Source: Dehalococcoidia bacterium LH_S1
GTDB taxonomy: Bacteria; Chloroflexota; Dehalococcoidia; SZUA-161; SpSt-899
NCBI GenBank assembly: GCA_023660035.1
Contig: JAGXOF010000045.1
Coordinates: 1-7,455, forward strand
Length of the DNA stretch: 7,455 nt
Direction: 5' to 3'
Part shown: positions 6,218 through 7,455 of the stretch, one piece after another
Layout: every line of letters begins with the position of its first letter
How positions within the stretch are numbered: the first letter of the stretch is position 1
Notes under the pieces: model-generated
The model's input: the letters and a program-made list of their open reading frames with translations, nothing else
The model's database searches: none
Told to the model about the DNA's origin: nothing
Made by a program: the position numbers and the translations under genes

Positions 6218-7345
6218 CTATTGAGCTTTTCTCCGATGTCTCCTCACCAACAACACGATTACCAGAACAGGCACCCAGATAACGGCCAGGATTCCGAGCC
6301 AAATGACTATATCACCAAGGACATGGCCAGCCGCCACCAGGCCATGCCACGCAGACCGGGCCACATTGCCCGGACTCCACCCTGGCTCTGGCACTACCTT
6401 TATATATTCTTCCTTGGTCTCTGTGTCCGAATCCCCCTCACCGTCCGTGACCGTAAGGCTGACCATGTACTCTCCGGGGTCATCATAGACTACAACGGGA
6501 CTCGTATCTGTGCTGGACTCACCATTGCCGAAGTCCCAGTTATACCTGTAAGGCCCGGAGCCACCGATAGTTTGGTCTTGAATATATACCTCTTCCCCTT
6601 CCTCAATCTCAATCCTGCTGGCCTCGAAGTCAACTTCCAGATCACGCTCCTCCTCCAGGTACACCTCGATTAAAGAAGTGGATGAAGTCCTTTCTAAGTA
6701 TTGCATACGTCCCTTGGTTTGTTCAATCTCCCCCCGCGTTTCGGAGAGGGCCCGCTCCACTTTGAGTATCTCCTCTACGGTCTCCGCCTTCTCAAGGATT
6801 TCGAGGTAGCGTTGCTCAGTCGCCTCCAGGTTCCGCAATTTTGATTCCAGGTCCGTATATTCCTCAGTCACATCCTTTGTCTGGCTGGTTTCCAGCAGTA
6901 CCTCAAGGGCTATATCTTGCACCGACTCCATAGCTCCCTCATATTTCTGGGCAGGCACCCTGATGGAAACATCTGCCGTGTTATGCTCTTCGCCACCATG
7001 CACTCTCGATGAGACCACATAGCCTCCCAACCTGTTAGCTATTCTTTTTATCTCGGCCACTGCATTGGTCACGTCCTTCACCGTCATCTCCAGGTTCCCG
7101 GTCCGCACGATCATCCTCTCGGTTGCCCATTCCTCGCCGGTTTGTTCCGTCTCATCGACTTCTTCACCCGCGCCGGAGTCGGTTGGAACAGTCTCCTTCG
7201 CTCCCCGGAAACTATCATACTCCCCTGCAGGGGCTTTGCCTGGAGCTGGTGCAGCCCCCTCTTGTGGAGCCGGTGCTCCCGATGCGCATGATATGGACAA
7301 AACCAAACCCATAACCAAAATTATGACTACCGCTAGATTTCGCAT
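6218..7345 (-). CDS. Membrane-anchored DUF4349 protein with inserted PKD domain
   Basis: This is a predicted cell-envelope protein of unknown function (375 aa). The N-terminus is a signal peptide with a hydrophobic core (residues 4-19) and Cys20 (SISC), a near-lipobox with Ser rather than Leu at -3. A Pro/Ala- and then Glu-rich linker follows (22-75). The DUF4349 fold begins near RMIVRTGNLEMTV (77-89), with a charged coiled coil at about 160-222 and STSLIEVYL (222-230). A PKD domain (about 235-317) follows, with YNWDFGNG (268-275) and DPGEYMVSLTVTDG (289-302). A transmembrane helix (344-366) and the basic tail RRHRRK (368-373) end the protein. Both ends thus anchor to the cytoplasmic membrane with the body outside. 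GGAGG (7356-7352) lies 6 bases before ATG. DUF4349 normally runs straight into its C-terminal helix, so the PKD domain is an insertion. PKD domains often bind proteins or glycans; the ligand here is unknown. Confidence 0.88.
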   Translation of the reverse strand: MRNLAVVIILVMGLVLSISCASGAPAPQEGAAPAPGKAPAGEYDSFRGAKETVPTDSGAGEEVDETEQTGEEWATERMIVRTGNLEMTVKDVTNAVAEIKRIANRLGGYVVSSRVHGGEEHNTADVSIRVPAQKYEGAMESVQDIALEVLLETSQTKDVTEEYTDLESKLRNLEATEQRYLEILEKAETVEEILKVERALSETRGEIEQTKGRMQYLERTSSTSLIEVYLEEERDLEVDFEASRIEIEEGEEVYIQDQTIGGSGPYRYNWDFGNGESSTDTSPVVVYDDPGEYMVSLTVTDGEGDSDTETKEEYIKVVPEPGWSPGNVARSAWHGLVAAGHVLGDIVIWLGILAVIWVPVLVIVLLVRRHRRKAQ

Positions 7346-7393
7346 GCTATACCTCCAATTTGTAGACCAGGGAACAGAAATATGTTTGTGCTA

Positions 7394-7402
7394 ATCATAA
7401 CA
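7394..7402 (-). promoter_or_regulatory. Extended -10 promoter for the DUF4349-lysC pair
   Basis: On the minus strand TGT followed by TATGAT reads 7402 down to 7394. It fits the extended -10 pattern TGn-TATAAT with one mismatch in the hexamer. No good -35 box lies 16-18 bases upstream, which extended -10 promoters can tolerate. Transcription would start near 7387, giving a leader of about 40 bases before the ATG at 7345. Confidence 0.45.
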
Positions 7403-7455
7403 GGCTGTCTAAAAACCTTTTCTGTCGGAGAATGACTATCGACCATTAATTATCC
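7403..7455. other. Right-edge intergenic DNA, no gene seen
   Basis: This AT-rich stretch holds no reading frame with a ribosome site. It contains GGCTGTCTAAAAA (7403-7415), a sequence resembling some insertion-sequence ends, but no partner repeat or transposase is in view. The upstream neighbour of the DUF4349 gene lies beyond the window. Confidence 0.3.

Overview
The window holds six protein-coding genes in two convergent blocks, with a repeat-bearing intergenic stretch at the left edge. Gene content suggests an anaerobic bacterium with folate-dependent one-carbon (Wood-Ljungdahl type) metabolism. A Chloroflexota / Dehalococcoidia-like lineage is my best guess, from the style of the MetV-MetF pair, the aspartate kinase and the DUF4349 protein, but the sequence alone does not prove it. 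Shine-Dalgarno sites are strong throughout (AGGAGG and close variants).

Positions 1-378 contain no credible gene. They hold a weak hairpin, a nested palindromic repeat (107-161), a second inverted copy of the same repeat (170-197) and another hairpin (204-228). The repeat arms differ by compensatory base changes.

Positions 379-4929 (+ strand) look like one operon. It begins with a 704-aa flavin and iron-sulfur oxidoreductase. This joins a GltD/NfnB-like NADPH module, two [4Fe-4S] ferredoxin motifs and an MvhD-like domain in one chain. It overlaps metV by 4 nt, and metV overlaps metF by 8 nt. After 24 nt comes a protein with two receiver domains, the first lacking its phosphoacceptor Asp, and with no output domain. 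The first three genes probably form an enzyme carrying electrons from NAD(P)H through FAD and Fe-S centres to MetV-MetF, which reduces methylene-tetrahydrofolate to methyl-tetrahydrofolate.

A perfect 13-bp hairpin (4951-4980) separates the two blocks and probably terminates both.

Positions 4984-7345 (- strand) carry a membrane-anchored DUF4349 protein with an inserted PKD domain, followed 10 nt later by aspartate kinase (lysC). lysC has an internal Shine-Dalgarno site and ATG positioned to make a separate regulatory (ACT-domain) subunit. A likely extended -10 promoter for this pair lies at 7394-7402.

The most noteworthy items are the single-chain electron donor next to metVF, the degenerate output-less double receiver in the same operon, the lysC internal start, the PKD insertion and the nested covarying repeats. 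No RNA gene, CRISPR array or complete mobile element was seen.
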